Notes: a model not told the origin generated them from the sequence alone. 64,000 bases of DNA from Tubiluchus corallicola (GCA_030141605.1 JAQGDQ010000201.1:99501-163500); one strand, 5' to 3'; positions 26,201-41,200 are shown, counted from the first letter of the stretch. Numbers and translations are program-made.

Positions 26201-29200
26201 TACAAGTCGTTACCTATTTTGGAGTTATAGAAAACTGTGCAAGATCCCAAGATCCAAGCTCTGTATAAGTACACATGTGACTCGAGTTTTGATAATGTTT
26301 GCTTTCCGTCAGATTGTAACAAACTTTGGACTTTGAGTGGCGCTCCTATCAATATTCCAAAAATGGTTACAAGCTTTCTTATTGTATCATTCTAGTAAAA
26401 TATTCTTTTCCAGCACGCCAGCAGTATGACTTTGTTTTGCCAGGACTAGTGCGCTTCAAGTTTTTGTAGTAATTTATATGCTGTTTCCGCTAGATATTCA
26501 CGTTTCAGTGTTTTAAATAAGTTTTGTTGAAATTTATGGACAGTGTGTCAAGATTCGTGAGTTGAGCTGAGCGAAGATAGTGCAGTTTACTGTTGCCTTA
26601 GGCGCCGTAAGTTATTAACTAATTCATTTCGTTAACTGGACGTTCATTAGTGTCTTCAATCTAGTCATAAATTACCCCATGCGTGCAGAAAAGATTCGCT
26701 GAAATTTTTAATCTCATCACAAGGTAATTTCTCCTGACTCCCGCAGGCATATGAAAATCATTTAATTTTCGTTTAATAATCATTTGTAGAGAGTGAATTA
26801 ATTGAGCTAAAAATTGCATTTTAAAGGATTAATCAATGCATTGTGTAATTTCATTCAAGAAAAGCAAAGAGGTGAGAGAGTTCAGAGTTCATTATTAAGA
26901 AATACACGTAATTTTTCAATTAACGTAGAATAATTGGCGGAGTAGGGAGTCATTTGTTGTTTTTGATGGTCATTGTCTATCTTACGGATTTTCTTCAAGT
27001 GGTTTACAACTGCTCTTGTGGTCTGGTGCAGTCGGTGCTAACTAAGCTTACACTTTCCTTTTGGAACTAATCTTTTCCTTCTTGCCAGTCGATTGTCGGC
27101 GCTAACTAAGGTTTCTGCAATAACGTTTCTGCTTCAAAACTTTGTCACTCTGTTTTTCCTTTTGCTTAGCATTCGTCTTCTTAAACGCAGGCTTTAAAAG
27201 TTTAAACACATCAATAGATATATTTTTGCCCCTTTGTGTGCAGTAGATTCTCAACAGCTATGGTTCAGGCATTCTTGATTTTGCTGTATCCACGTAGCTG
27301 CTGTTTTGGAATTACACTTTCACTGGGCTCACTGCTCATAAGGATTTTTCCAGTACTTAACATTTGGCCACTTTAAATTAGTGTTGGAGTGTTTGCTTCA
27401 GCTGCGTTTCCTTCAACCTGTGAAGTAACGATAGATGTAAAGTCGTTACATAGCACTGTGTGCCGTCCCTTTCAGGTTTCACTGGTTTTTGCCTTTGACT
27501 GTGTGAGAATCGAAGTTAGCAAACTCAAGTTAACCCCTCAGGTGTTGTGAGGTAGTCTGATGCATGGCATCTCGCTTTAATGGAAAAAACTTTTTTTTAT
27601 TAAATTGTTTAGCTTTATGGCTGAGAATTTTAATCGATTTTTTTCTGATCGAAGACGTTTAGGAAAAGGTCTGTCTGCTTTTCCTCACAGTTATTTTGAC
27701 AATATTTTCATTTTTGTCATTTTGCTCAAGTCATTGTAATTTTTATGATATTATGAATGTCTTTAACAAATTTATTAAGGCAGAGAATTAGGACGTTAGG
27801 TCACAATTTGATTTTTGCATACTGTATATATGTATAATCACATAGACCTAATTGCTTTTTATATACTGTATCAAATTGTGAGTGTTATGGATTTTGTAAA
27901 GCCTCTTGCTAATTATAATTTTTATGATGCTTTTATTTTTATGACAGCTGATAAAATATAATGTCTGAAAGTTATTGCATCAAATTTGTATAAGTTCAGT
28001 GAGGCATTAAACCACTTTAGACCCTAAGGGATAGTAGTTAGCAATTATAGTGCTAGAATATAAGATTATTAAATTACAGTCATTCATTTGTGTCCTAGTC
28101 TTAACAGCTTTTTACTTTCGAATAATAATGTCAGTAATGACTATTTGGATAATGCATGATTGGTTTTTCAGCTGGTGGTGATCGTGTTGGATTGACTTTG
28201 GAAGGTCGATCCCAGACACCAGTCCCTACTCGACCACCCAGATCACCAAGACCTATCCGGAAAACCATCAGTCACAGTGATCATTCTATCAACATGGCCG
28301 ATATTTCACAGCCTCAAGCTGTAGAGGTAAGATACAGAAAAATCTATCAGAAAAATCCACATTATCTCATTTTTTGAAATATATTAAACAGCATGAAAAC
28401 GTTTTGTTTGTATAAAAATGTATTGCGTTTTGTTTCAAAACAGCAAGAAAATTTCATTTCTTAAGTTACCGAATCACTAAATTGTAGTTGTGAACAGAAA
28501 AAACATCCATTGTCATTTTATTAAAATCACTCCTCCACATTGGGCACACAAGTTTAAGTTTACGTTATAGTGTTTGCCTTTGAAGTTCATTAAATAGCTC
28601 CTATAAGTCTGTGTGTATTCAGTGCAACTAGGCAAACACTGATTAGTAGTCTAGCTAGACAGGCTGACACAATTATTACTTTAATTTAAAAAACATTTCA
28701 CTGTTTATAAGTAGCATTGATAGTAGCTGTATGCAAAGGTTAAGAAGGGTGTATGATCCCTTTGTTTTTTAATTTTTTTTTGAAAACAATAGTTGACGGC
28801 CAACATCAACGAAACTGTTTGCAGCAAGTTTAAATAGCAGATGCGTGCTCAGTATACTCAAGGTCTAGGCAAGAAATATACTTTAAATGACTCAGGCTAC
28901 AAATTTACTAGCACTGGTTTAAAACTAATGTGTCTGGCTCTGGCATCCTGTTATGAATAAATCTTGAAGGTTCTTATGCAATTTCTTCTTTGTACTTTGT
29001 GCTAAAAAGATCTTTTGCATCAAGCTGATTATTGTGGACCTGGCTCTTGTTTAGAGACAAACAGCGTTCATTCCCTTACGTGGCTTGACTTCTGCTATCC
29101 CTAGCTGCTATTGTAATTAGGTGGTGAGATTCGTTTAAATTCTGTAAGGAAATTAATCCGGCCAAATTGCAGATAAGTGGCGCTGCTATGACTCTGTGCT

Positions 29201-32200
29201 GAGCCACCACCACTGTTATAATCATGTAATGGCTTTGCACGCTAAAATATTAATCGACTGTAGTGTTCGGCCAAATTGATTTTGCTCCCCTGACTAGGCC
29301 AGAGAATGCAGAGAGTGCTCTTGTCCTGAATGAGCATGCATTTGCCGTCTTGAAGAATGGTCAGAAATGATCTGTCTAAATCAATTTGCAATTCCCCGTC
29401 AAACGAAAACGAATACAGTTAGTGTGCAAATCGCTTTAACTCTTGTGAAGTTATCTTTCTTACTTTGCCTTTCAATCAGAACGGTGCATTTCAGTTTTAG
29501 GGCTGGTTGCTGGCAAGTTTCACTGAAATATTTCAGCAAAAATTTATGACCCACTTGACCTATACAATTTTGTATTTAAGGGTTGGAAAAGATGTTTTTC
29601 TTCCCTGACATATTCAAATCTCGCAGGGCGTGTCACCTAGAGAATAGATATTCTTTGTCATCTGAGGTTATTTTATCACATTTCATGATTATAAAATGAT
29701 CAAAGTACACATACTGAAACAGGAAAACAAGCATTATTCACTGTAGTGAAATGTTGAGTATTTACTAATTGGCATTCAATAAACTCCATACCTGCCTCTT
29801 GGGGAGTCCATTACTATGAATGTGAATTACTGTCAGCACGCTTGGCTTCCTTTACATCATTTTTCTCTCTAAAATCTACTTTAGTGTGCAAAATTTTAGC
29901 GGTTATTGCATATTTTCTGCCTGGATGAGGATGATTTATAAGATTTTCACTTGCTTTATCAATGCCGATCGACCCATGTTCTGCGTCTGTAAAGTTTCTT
30001 TAGAATCTTGTTTTATACTTGCTTGCACAAAAAGTATGTTTGTCAATATTTTATTGCAAAACCAAAATTTCGGAAATTGACATTTTTGTATTTTTGACAA
30101 TAGCACTTCCATTATTGCAGCAGTGAAATTACTTGGAATGTGACAACTTGTGTGCACAGTGTAAGCACACCTTTAAATACTTTAAAGTAGGTTGTCGATT
30201 ATCCTGTTCTATCGTAATATGATAATAATGCTATTTTTATGGTGATTGTACTGATTTGTGGTTTGCAGCTTATATTTGCATCCAAGTCGTGTAATCCGTT
30301 TGACACAAGGCTTTTTAATTTGAGCCTGAATTTTTAATGGTAATTGCTAGATAATATCTGCTGGTAAAATATCGATTTCAATTCGGTCACTTTTATGGCA
30401 AAATGCTTTTGCTGGACTTTTGCTAGGCAATAATGAGACACTACATTTTCTGCTAAACCTAATTGTGATTCAGAAATTTGTTATTTAGCATTTTACCTAG
30501 ACTTTTACATTACTGTATACCATATTAGGGCCTATTCACTTCTTTGGCTTTATTCACTGAAGAGTGACAAAACTATATGTAATATGAAATTTGTTTCTTT
30601 TCAGGTAGATAAACAGAAGGAGCTTATTCAGTCTGGATTAAATACCATAAAACTGATGCTGGATAATGAGCGCAATCATTGTGAGGTAAGCTTCTGTTTG
30701 GATTAACTGAATTATTTTGTCTAACCACTATCCTTAGTTTTTGTAGGGACAATTCAGCACTGTTCTGGGGTTTGGAAATTGCAGTTTTCCCATCTCTTGC
30801 CATCTGGGGTTGTAGCCTTTTCCTAGTGTGTGAGTTTGCATAGGATGGCTCTTAATGTGTTCTGGATAGAAATGTGCAGAGGCTTGTAAGTCAACTCCAA
30901 CTATTGAGTGTATTCATAATGCCTATTGTTCATATACCCACTGTACATACATGCCTACTGTGCATATGCACGATTGATTGTGTACTACTGGGGTGAGATC
31001 TTAGACTAGCTTTGTCATGTTGAGTCAGTAGTTCAAGTGGTAGAGCATGTGCCATGAAAGCACAAATTCTTGGTTCAACTCCTAGTTGACTCACAGTGTT
31101 TCAATGTCTGTTTCTTCTTTTATTGGCCATTAGGCTTGAAATGATAATAAAAAATATCTTTTAAAAATAGTTACTGATACTGAATGAATTTACTGAAGGA
31201 TGCAGATTAACTTATTTTAGCTAATGTATGTGTCAAAGAATTACATCGTTTGTCAAATGTGTTGCAAAGTTACATAATTTCATTTGCCATTTGTTCTAAA
31301 ATTTAATGGCACTTGTGCTTGCAGACACTTTAGGGCTATTGTGCCTTTTTAAACAAGCAACTTAGACGTTGAACAAATGCTTTCATGTGAACAACATATT
31401 GAATGGCATTCGTATTCAGGAAATGTAGTGGTTTATGCATGGTTGGGTGTTTGGTTTACAAATTTGCATAGGATGGCGGTTTTCTTATATGTGTGAAAAA
31501 GACTTTAAACATTTTTTTTCCTAAAAATGTTGCTTGCAAAGTACAAATTGGTGACATTATCCGTCTTCATCTGTTAAAACAGATCTAAGAAAGAACATTA
31601 ATAAGAGCTTTAATGTAGAACATTAGTAAGAGCTTTAATGTAGAACGTTAATAAGAGCTTTAATGTATCATGGATTATATGGTTAAACATGTCACAAATA
31701 TTTTAAGGTGAGAATGTCTTAAAAAAGAAAAAGTGTAAAAGAAATTCAAAGCTTTTTGTTACTAGTTACAGATGATAGGCTCTAAAGTGTATTTAGTCCA
31801 TTGTTTGCAGATTCTGTGTGTAACAATAGGTAATTGAAAGCTTGAGGTTATGGCAGGTCATCTTACACGACCCATGTAGTTACTGACTTGATCTGAAGTA
31901 AAATGCTAAGGTGCTTACCGTTCATTATTATCACTTTGCAAAGGCCAAATTTTTTGCACGAAGATGATTATTTCTACTTCTCCCAGGGCCACGTGTGTGC
32001 AGAGAAAATGATGAAACCTGAGCTGTTCATAAAGTGATATTTATACTTTAATGTTTTGGTTTGTGAAACGCGCAAGATTCTGAAAAGCTTGCATTGTTGC
32101 CAGAACGTTTAAACTACATTATTAATGTTCGCATCACACTTGATTGGATTCTGAAAAGGTTAAACCAGTATTCGCAAAACAAAATGCTTTCTCAAGTGTA

Positions 32201-35200
32201 AGATTTTTTAAATTATTAAAGTAGAAGCTTCTGTTTGATGATTCATGATTGGTTGGTGTATCAGTGGCATTTGTTAATTGGCTATCATTAATTTTGTTTT
32301 TTCTTTTTTGTAGTTTTTTACTAGTTTATAAAACCGTTTTTGAAGGCTTTTCCCCTTTGCGGTACAGTTACATTAGTCAAATTGAACTTCCACTTCTGAT
32401 TGTGTTTTTCAAAGAGTATAGCATTATTGTAATGGAGAATGATTGTTTCGTCCTTATTTTTTTTGTATTTTAGAACCTGCAATGTAAGCTTTAGCTTTAA
32501 TTTTTAACCATCTCCAGTTTTCTTTATTATACATTCAACATCGTTAACTTTACCACTTTCAAGTTAGTTGGAATTTGTTTTATTGCTTTCAGATGGAACA
32601 TTGAACATTGTGCTTTATTGACATTTCATATGTTGTATTTTGAAAAATCATATTTTTTACAATGCCTCCACTCAAGAAGGCATTGGGGAAAAGGGCAACT
32701 TTTGTGTTAACTTTGCAATGATACATAAACAAAGTCCAATTCTGCGTTCTCCATTTCCGGGGCAGATATTGTGCATTGTGCCACAGGAATTTATAGTGGC
32801 CATAGATGTGGAGGTGATTACCGGCTACACTCGCAAAAACGCTGAACTGTAAATCTGCTTTCAGAAGAATTCCTGTTTTATGCTTAATGACTCCTCTTTC
32901 TCTTTCAGCGGCTTAAAGCAGAACAAATAAAAGATCCTAATGAGAAGAGAGAGCAGGAGATTATAGCTAGCGAAAATAAGTTGCAGTCGCTGGAAACGCA
33001 GTACAATAAACTGCATGATGCTGTCACATTTTTCCAGTCACCATCACCGGTAAGAAAGCCTCGTCAATCCATAGTGATTAGTACAGATGCATCCAATAGC
33101 AATTGGGACTTTTCAAAAGCCATTTCCTTCAGCTTGAGTGGATTCTCGTAACTCTCGTAGCAGAAATTCGTAACTCTAATTTTGTACTAATCTTCTTTTT
33201 TAAAAAAGAGAGTATACGTGTTGCGATATTATGTAGAATATGTGGGTGAAATTCTGTCATGATAGCTTTGCTTTACTTTGAACTTTTTTTATTTCATTGT
33301 CTTAAAGCCTGCACCCGCTAAGAACTAGGAAGGACAACAGCGACTATATTTATTTAAATAGTAAAATATCTCATATCAGCTGGTGTTAAATTGACCGAAC
33401 ATTATTGTTCCATTTTATTTCTGTACAACAGTAATCAGTCACTATTGCCCTATTATATAATTATAAGCTAAGTAATAGATTTGTAAAATGATTTTGCTCC
33501 CCAGCAACACAAAATTATGGTTTTGATATAATATTCTGTTTGTTTAGAGATTGTTCCTACTTGTTAACTACAGCTACTCGATATTTGCTCAGTTTTACCA
33601 GAAAATTAGGTTACTTTGCTAGTTGACGATTTCTGTTATTGTAAACAGTTTCCTTGTTGACACTTTTACTTACTGTGCTGATAGCTTCACTTATGTTAGG
33701 GTTCATAACCCTAAAGTACAATATAAATAAAGATTTATGGAAAGCCACCAAATTGTTTTGACCTTCTTGGGTAACCATTATTGTGTATACGTGCTGTTTT
33801 TGTAGGCCCTTGTCCTTTAAAAAGTGTTCAAGTGGCATTGGTTGTCATTGAAAAGTTCAGTTGCATGACTTATTGTGTCTTATCTCCAGTTTTGTATTGC
33901 ATTTATATATAATAGTACATTGTGCTAATTTTTGAGATGTCTTTGCCCTAGTCATTTAAAACTTCTGTAAGGCAGTTTACATTGTCACTTATGCAAACAT
34001 CAGGCACAGCATGTCCCACCTACTGATGTCAAGCATTCCCACAATGCACCCTTCCTGATATCTAGAGTTGTCTGCAAACTTGACTGTATGTAAATCTTCC
34101 TAGATGCACAGAAGTTTGAATATCTTGTTTTGTTTAGACCAATCAAAAAACAGAGTATAGGCCATATGGAAATAATATTACGTAAACTAGTTGATAAAAT
34201 ACAAATTGTTTTGAATATGGCAGGGGCAAATGGCTCACTCAAAGTTACTTTTTTGTAACTGATTACTAATACAATTAATTAAATGCAAAATAATGGCATT
34301 TTGCGTCTTGATTTTAGGCTCCGTCACCTAATACACCATCACCAAGGCAAACAGATTCTCCACCAGTGATGTACCAGGCAACCAGAGTAGAAGAAACATC
34401 CGCTTCGCCGTCCGTTCCATTGCGTAAGCCACGCCCAATGTCAATGAGTGCAGCTGACATTTCAACCACTCGACAAGATTGGGTATGTAGGAGAACCTGT
34501 TAACAAACTATGCGAAATGACTATATTTTACAATTTTTTACAGACCGGGGGTGTATAAGTCAGTGGTCTCATGCTCGCTTCCCACTTGACAGATTGCAGG
34601 TTCAACTCCCGGCAGAGTCGTACAAAAAACTTAAAAAAGGTGCCAGTGGTTCTTCGGCCAAGGTTTAACGAAGTAACATGTGGGTAAAAGTAATCGGGCT
34701 TATAAAGAGAAATAAGTAATGAGTTACTTAAGGTGTTATCCCTGGATTATGTCCTAAATGAAATTATCATTTTTATCATTATATCTAATGGGAGAACATA
34801 TGTCTTAAACTGAATTCTAATAGTCATGATATATCCCGAAAGTTTTCAGCTTCATTACTTTTTTAGCTGCATATTGTTCTTTTATATGTCACACATTTAA
34901 ATTTTCTACTGTGTATAGAATAAATTTTTTTATACATTTCAAGCTATGTTTCATACACTGAGCTTCATAAAAAAATTTCATGTCTCTTTAGCTACGTTCT
35001 GAATAAAATCTGAGCATGCTGGAAATAGTAAACTGTATGACTTTGTTCATAGCTAGATTATCTCCTTTTCTTAAAAACATGACTTTTGCATCAGCAATCA
35101 ATTCCATGCTCTTCTCTTAACAGTTACTATCATAGTTTCATTCTGCATCTAGTAATGATGTTTCTTTCTACAGAAGGCATCACATTTACGTCAGCGATCA

Positions 35201-38200
35201 AATCCTGACATGTTTGGAAGTTTAGGAGATGTGGCCATATCTAAGAAAACTAAACTGGAAATGGAGAAAGAGACTTCAAGAGACCCATCTCCTACTGTAG
35301 ATGATGAGCCCATGTCACCTACTCCAGAGGTAACTCCTTTTCTTATCCATATTTTGCTTTGTCCGAGCAGTTTTTCTTGCTTTGTAAATGATCACTGTAT
35401 CTAACAATAAGGAAAATATAAATGTTTTACGTGTTTGCTAAAAAATTTCAGAAAGCACTGAAGGAATTGCATTTCCAGTTTTCATACTTAATTATTGTAA
35501 AAGAGCTACACAATTTACTTTAATTTAGAAAAACTATTGTGACTGCCGTGATGGCCGAGCAACGTAAATTGACTGGGCTCTATAATGTTTTACAAAATTC
35601 ATCGTTACTTTGTGATGATGATAATAATGATGTGTCTCTCCAACTAAAATTTTAATTTCAATAATTGTGTTTAAAATGTTTACTTGCCAGTTGGGGCTGT
35701 TGTACTCTTTACTTTGTCATTGATCATTTTCTTCCATTTTTTCTGTACTGTTACTAGGGCCAAGAGCTGTTTGTTCTTCAGGCGTATCACCAGTGTAATG
35801 CTCCGTGTAGATTATGTTGTGTACAGTATCGCAACAAACCTTAGTTTTAAATAAACTTGGAACATGCTAGCTATTATCAATTTAAGAAACTGCATTTGTG
35901 TCAAATGAAATGATAAAACAGCTGTCTTAGATTTGTATATATTTGATTGCAGGAACGTCAAACCACCCATTCAGAAATGGGCAGCACACAGGTACGAGTT
36001 ATATGCATGGAAGATGAGGATTTTCCCACTGAGGGAGAAAATGTGAGCACTTACATATTATAATTGTTAAAAAATATCTCAAGGTCTATTTTTTGTTTTA
36101 TAGTTATTTTTATAGATATGTTGGTTGCTCTGTCAAAGGTGCTCGTAGGGTAATTTGGATTTCACATTTTTTTATAAATCCAAAACCTGATATGAATTGC
36201 GCTAATTTCCACTAGACATTGGTATAACTATAGAGTAAACTTATTAGTAAATTTTTAAGTAAACTTATTAAATTTTGCTTAGTGTACTCAAACCTCACCA
36301 GGCCTTTGGCATATCATATAGCTATACTATACTTGCCAAGACAAATGCCAGTTTTTCAGACTCATATTGTGGCTGAAAGCTAAAGTAGAGTTTTACTAAT
36401 GGAAAAATAACTTTCATAATTTAAATTGAAAATCTTCAATGGTTTGTATCAAAGATAAAATAGTGTTTCCTCAGAAAATATAATGCTGCATGTGTGATTT
36501 TCCAGTTAAATTTTATTGATCGTTGTTGCTGTAATGTAACATAATTTTCCAAACTCAGCAACTTTGGATTACTTATATTTTAATGTTGTCCTCAATATCC
36601 AGTAGAAGATTCATTCAGTGCATTAACACTTTGCAGGGTTTGCACACTAATAAATAATAGTGGCTGTGAATTTCATGTTGCTTTTGCACTTTACACTAAT
36701 CTTGCTTATCTGAATAATATAGTCGCCTATAAAACAATAGCGACTAGGCTGTTGGAAGTCCTTGATAGCCTTCCCTCTTCAAATGGGGCTATTAATCGTC
36801 TTTAACGATGCTCTCGGGATGAGGCCATAGATGAAGGGAAAGTGTTTGCAGGCGAGAGACATGCATATCTGGCTTCACGATTTTTTGTCTGCTGCCTGTT
36901 GTGCAGCTGATAAATAAATTGTATTTTATTGTTAGAATACTGTGAATAAACCACCCTTGCGTGTTAAGTTCTGGCTTAGCGAAACTTGTAATAAAAACCA
37001 GGTGAACATAGTGCTGGTTGCACATGTTAGTTATTAGACTTAGGCTTTTTCTCTTTAGTTGCGAGTTATGAGACTTACACGAGAAGCCATTAGTATGTGG
37101 AATAGTAGTCCTGTCATTAGCTGTGTTCAGACATCCTATAATGACCTAGGTTAAGACGGACAGTCAGATATTTTTGATAGTTTACACTTTTTGTAAATAT
37201 CAATGTTTTTTGTATAAATGAGTTACTTTATTCTCACCACTGCAAACTCTGTGCCAATGGCCTGTATTCAAAACCTGGAAGAGCTTGACATGTGTAATGC
37301 TGTATCTTGTCATGTTTGATAAATTCTGCTTTTACTTCTATGCTCCCTTCACAACAATAGTAATTGCTGCAAATTATGTTAGCGACCAACAGAGTGCTCT
37401 GAGTATCCACCATTATTTTTTGTTGTAACTGCCATTACGCTTACATAAAGAACTAGATATATAGATGCGTGTTTGAGTTTTATGGTTTTGCACAGCCGGA
37501 TGTTGCCACACATAACTTCGTAACTTCTCTTAAGTGTATTTCCTGACAACATGTTAGAATTGTTCCAAAATTGCCCAATGAAAGTTCTTATTGTTATTGT
37601 TTTGTTTTTGTGTACATTTAGGTGGAAAGCCACGGTCCATTCACCAGTTTGCTGATATTAAGGAACAGACCTGCGCACGTAGCAGTGTTTCTGAATTACC
37701 TCATATCAAACAGTGATCCTAACCAACTGGTAAGTTACAAAATCCAATATTAAAAACAATTGTTATTTATTATGCATTATTTGTTGTCCAATTTACCACA
37801 TTTAAGTGGTAACTTACTACGTACGCCCTACTCTCCCTCACCGTAATCAGCATCTTATTGAAGTTCACGTTTTGGACTGAGCTTTGTCTTACCAGGACAT
37901 TGTCTAGATGAAGGGTATATGGTTCCAGAAAAACTAAATCATCAAGGAGTAAGGAATAAATAACTCAAGAAATGGCACACAGTTCATCTAAATATTACAG
38001 GATCTGCACTAAGCTCACACATGCAGCGAAGTTGTAAAATTGTGGAACTTAAAAGACTTGGCATGGTTGTTTATATGTTATGCTAATATAAGTAGTTGGA
38101 TATTTTTATTAAGCAAAAATATTTATCTGTGTGAAAATTGATAAAAGCCAATTTAGATTTTATGCAAGTTCGCCAATAATGCCATTAAAAACTGAAGCAC

Positions 38201-41200
38201 ACAGTTCAAGTCTCTCTTTTTAAGTTTATGTTTCTAGATGCAGTTGTTTCACCAACTATAAACACAAATTAACAAAATGCCTCAAAACTTGCTTAATCTT
38301 ATCAAAAATTGTTTTATAAATACATAGTCTACATAGAATAATAATATGCGTTAAGTCGGTTTTTGTATCTTAGTAGCTACTGGCAAAATACATGATGCTG
38401 ATCTTTTTTAAATATACTGTGCTGCTACTTTAAAATGTCAATTGTTTATTATAGTGTTTTTATTTTATGCAAACTGTTTTGCTTAGTGCATATTAATAGC
38501 ATGTTACATAAATGGCTTATATTTTTGCAGCTGTTTTATCAAGTTACTGAAGCCTACATGCAAGGGACGCTGAAGGAGATGAAGAGATGGGCGTACGAAA
38601 TACATTCCACCTTCCTTGTGCCTACAGCTGTAAGCTCTGACTTCACACTGTAATTTAATCTGGTTTGCCTGTTTTTCTTGAGCATATGGTTGGAGTTGAA
38701 GCGTGTGCGCTGCATCAACATGAATTCCAGTATTAAAGCATTGCGTTTCCTGTGTGTTAATTAGCAGGTGGTATTGCATTACACTTCTGGTAGTTAGAAA
38801 GTTTTTGTGTAGGCATCTATAGCTAACAACTATTGCATCCATACAAAGAAAAGATTAATTATTAACTCACCTAGAGTTGTTTATTCATGACATATTTATC
38901 GTAGTTAGTTCAGCCATCCTTTGATGCTTTTTGTTAAATCACGAAAATACTTGCACAAAGAATGTTTGTTGAATTACCTAATCTACAATTACTTTTTTAT
39001 GTGTGATTTATGAGTTAACTGAATTTCATTTATTAATTTTAAAAAAGTAATAAACAAATTAAGTGTCTGAGTATGTGCCAAAAGCTCTAAAAGTTGTCAT
39101 AAGGTGTTAACCGGATAAGTCTGCACACAGCAAATGTAGAACATTGATTTCCCCTCTTGGAATTTACTCACTAGTAACTTTGCTATAATTCCTAGTGAAC
39201 ATTACTCTAACCTAGTCAAAATTTTATAGAAAAATTTTTTGTTTTATATAGCCAAAAATTCAAAACAACATGTCTTTTATCATTAATCATTTTGCACTTA
39301 TTGAAATCCTTCATTGTGCTTATTGAAATCCTCAAGGCATGCCAGTTGTTGCAGAAATTCTGATTGCAGATCTTGTTTTAAGAAAGCTCTCCTAAGTTAA
39401 TAAGTTCATGAATCCGATTCTCTCACCAGTGTGGTCTGGCATTAGTTAATCAGTTTCACAGCTTGTTTTGCTAAACTTTTCATTTGCAGTAGTCGTAGTT
39501 CAACTGCTGTTTTAAGAAAAACTGCGCAAAAATTTGTTTGCTATACAAAGTAGTTCTGTGTGATGTGGCTATAGTTCATGTCTATGCAAAAAATGCATGT
39601 AAGGTTATCTTTGACTTCTTGGTCAACAGACTTTAAATGCTAATGGAGTTTTGTTTGTCATACTGTTATGTAAACAAAGTGATTGCTATGTGACTAGCAT
39701 TAAGACTTTACTTACTAATTCATTGATTGTTTCAGCCAATGCGAGTTGAAGTGGATGAGCCAGTCATACGCGACATTGAAGATACCCTAAACAGTCGCTG
39801 TGATCGAGAAGACGTCATGAGAATGATCTTCCGGCGGGCACGCCATGCAGCCAAAATGGAGGTTGATGAAATGCTAGATGAATACAGGAATAAGCGAGCT
39901 TTAGGTAAGCATTTGGAGCAAGTTTAGTAACAATTAATTATCTGTTAGTCGATAATTTTATATAAGTGTAGTGTATTGTTCATCCTATCCATGAATCCAC
40001 ATTTTCAGTTCATTGTTGAAAGGGACATTATACGTACAATTTATACCCAGATAATTTTGCAAAATTGATTTAATGCATGGCATATGACTAGAGTTATGCT
40101 TTTTTATCTTTTAAAAGCAGTACATGCATGTGTTTTTATTTTGGTTTAGAGCAATCGCTGTAACAACTAGTATTACATTTCTTTTAATTTTAGCCCATCT
40201 TTCATTTGTTGCGTTATCTAATTGCATCAATTGACGATGTGTATTGCGAAAGATATTTTATTAAGACAGTTATTTGTGCTTGCAATGTTGTTATGTTGAC
40301 CGTAGCCAGTATAGCCAAATGTTGTTCATGTCAGTCTATAGTGATTAGCTCACTAAACTGGCATTGCATGTCAAGCCCACACAATATTTACGGGCTTGAG
40401 TCACAGAAAACACTGTAGTTAGTATGCCAAAAATGCCAAGTACCTATTTTCAGTACTTCAAGTTTATAAATGCTGGCTGTTTTTTTATTATCGTGCATTT
40501 TTTGAAACTGGGTCGGCATTTTACAAAAGGTTTTATTTTGAATTTTATGGAAGCTCCTAGCCTTCAAGCTCGAGCTGAATGCTTCCGGAAGTAACAGCAG
40601 TTGCTTAGTCTGTGCTTTTCATTATAATTTTAGTTGCTTCTTGTCAGTTGGCTGTCACCCAACATTAGAGTGTCTCGCTTTTAGTGGCCATTTTGCTCCT
40701 TACTTCGTACAAACCTGTTGATTACTGCCTACCTCACTTTTAGCTTCTTGAGTAATATCATTAATATAATTATATTATTAATAATTAAATAGCTCAAAAG
40801 GTGTTACGTTTCTGAAGGAAAATAAGAAAAGAATTTGTTTGTAGGCTTGGGAAGTTTGTACGGTGATCAGATGTTACAAGATACCATGGAGCGAAGCAAG
40901 GAACTGAAAATTGCTGAAGAGACAATACTTCCACATCTAGAGAAGATCTCGTGAGTAATAGTTTCAACCAGGAACATATTTATCGATAGACTAATTAGGC
41001 TGTAGCTCTAATGCACCAAATTTTGAGAAAGGCCAGGTTTTATGGTTGCAGTGTTAAAAAATTCTTACTGTCTTTGGAAAAATGCATATCCTTCCATATT
41101 TATATGAAGCTGTAGCTTATAACACACCACACACCACATTTTTTGCATAAAAGATACTACACCACAAGCAGTTGCACACTCTGCTTAGACATAAGTGCCC

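Larger units (their letters stand above)
30686..32908 (+). other. Intron 5
   Basis: About 2.2 kb, phase 0. It carries a tRNA-like sequence at 31021-31093 and a 25-bp triple tandem repeat at 31593-31667. I see nothing else. Confidence 0.8.
34483..35952 (+). other. Introns 7 and 8 (either side of exon 8)
   Basis: Intron 7 (34483-35173) contains a tRNA-derived SINE candidate at 34545-34735. Intron 8 (35330-35952) has ccgtgatggccgagcaa at about 35547, which resembles a tRNA-Leu/Ser 5' end but has no B box. Otherwise I see nothing. Confidence 0.7.

Noticed and set aside
35547-35580. tRNA-Leu/Ser-like 5' end (gatggccgagcaa)
   Set aside because: No B box or complementary acceptor strand follows. 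It is too short to call.
38504-38842. 112-codon minus-strand open frame
   Set aside because: It is the antisense shadow of RGS exon 11 and its flank.
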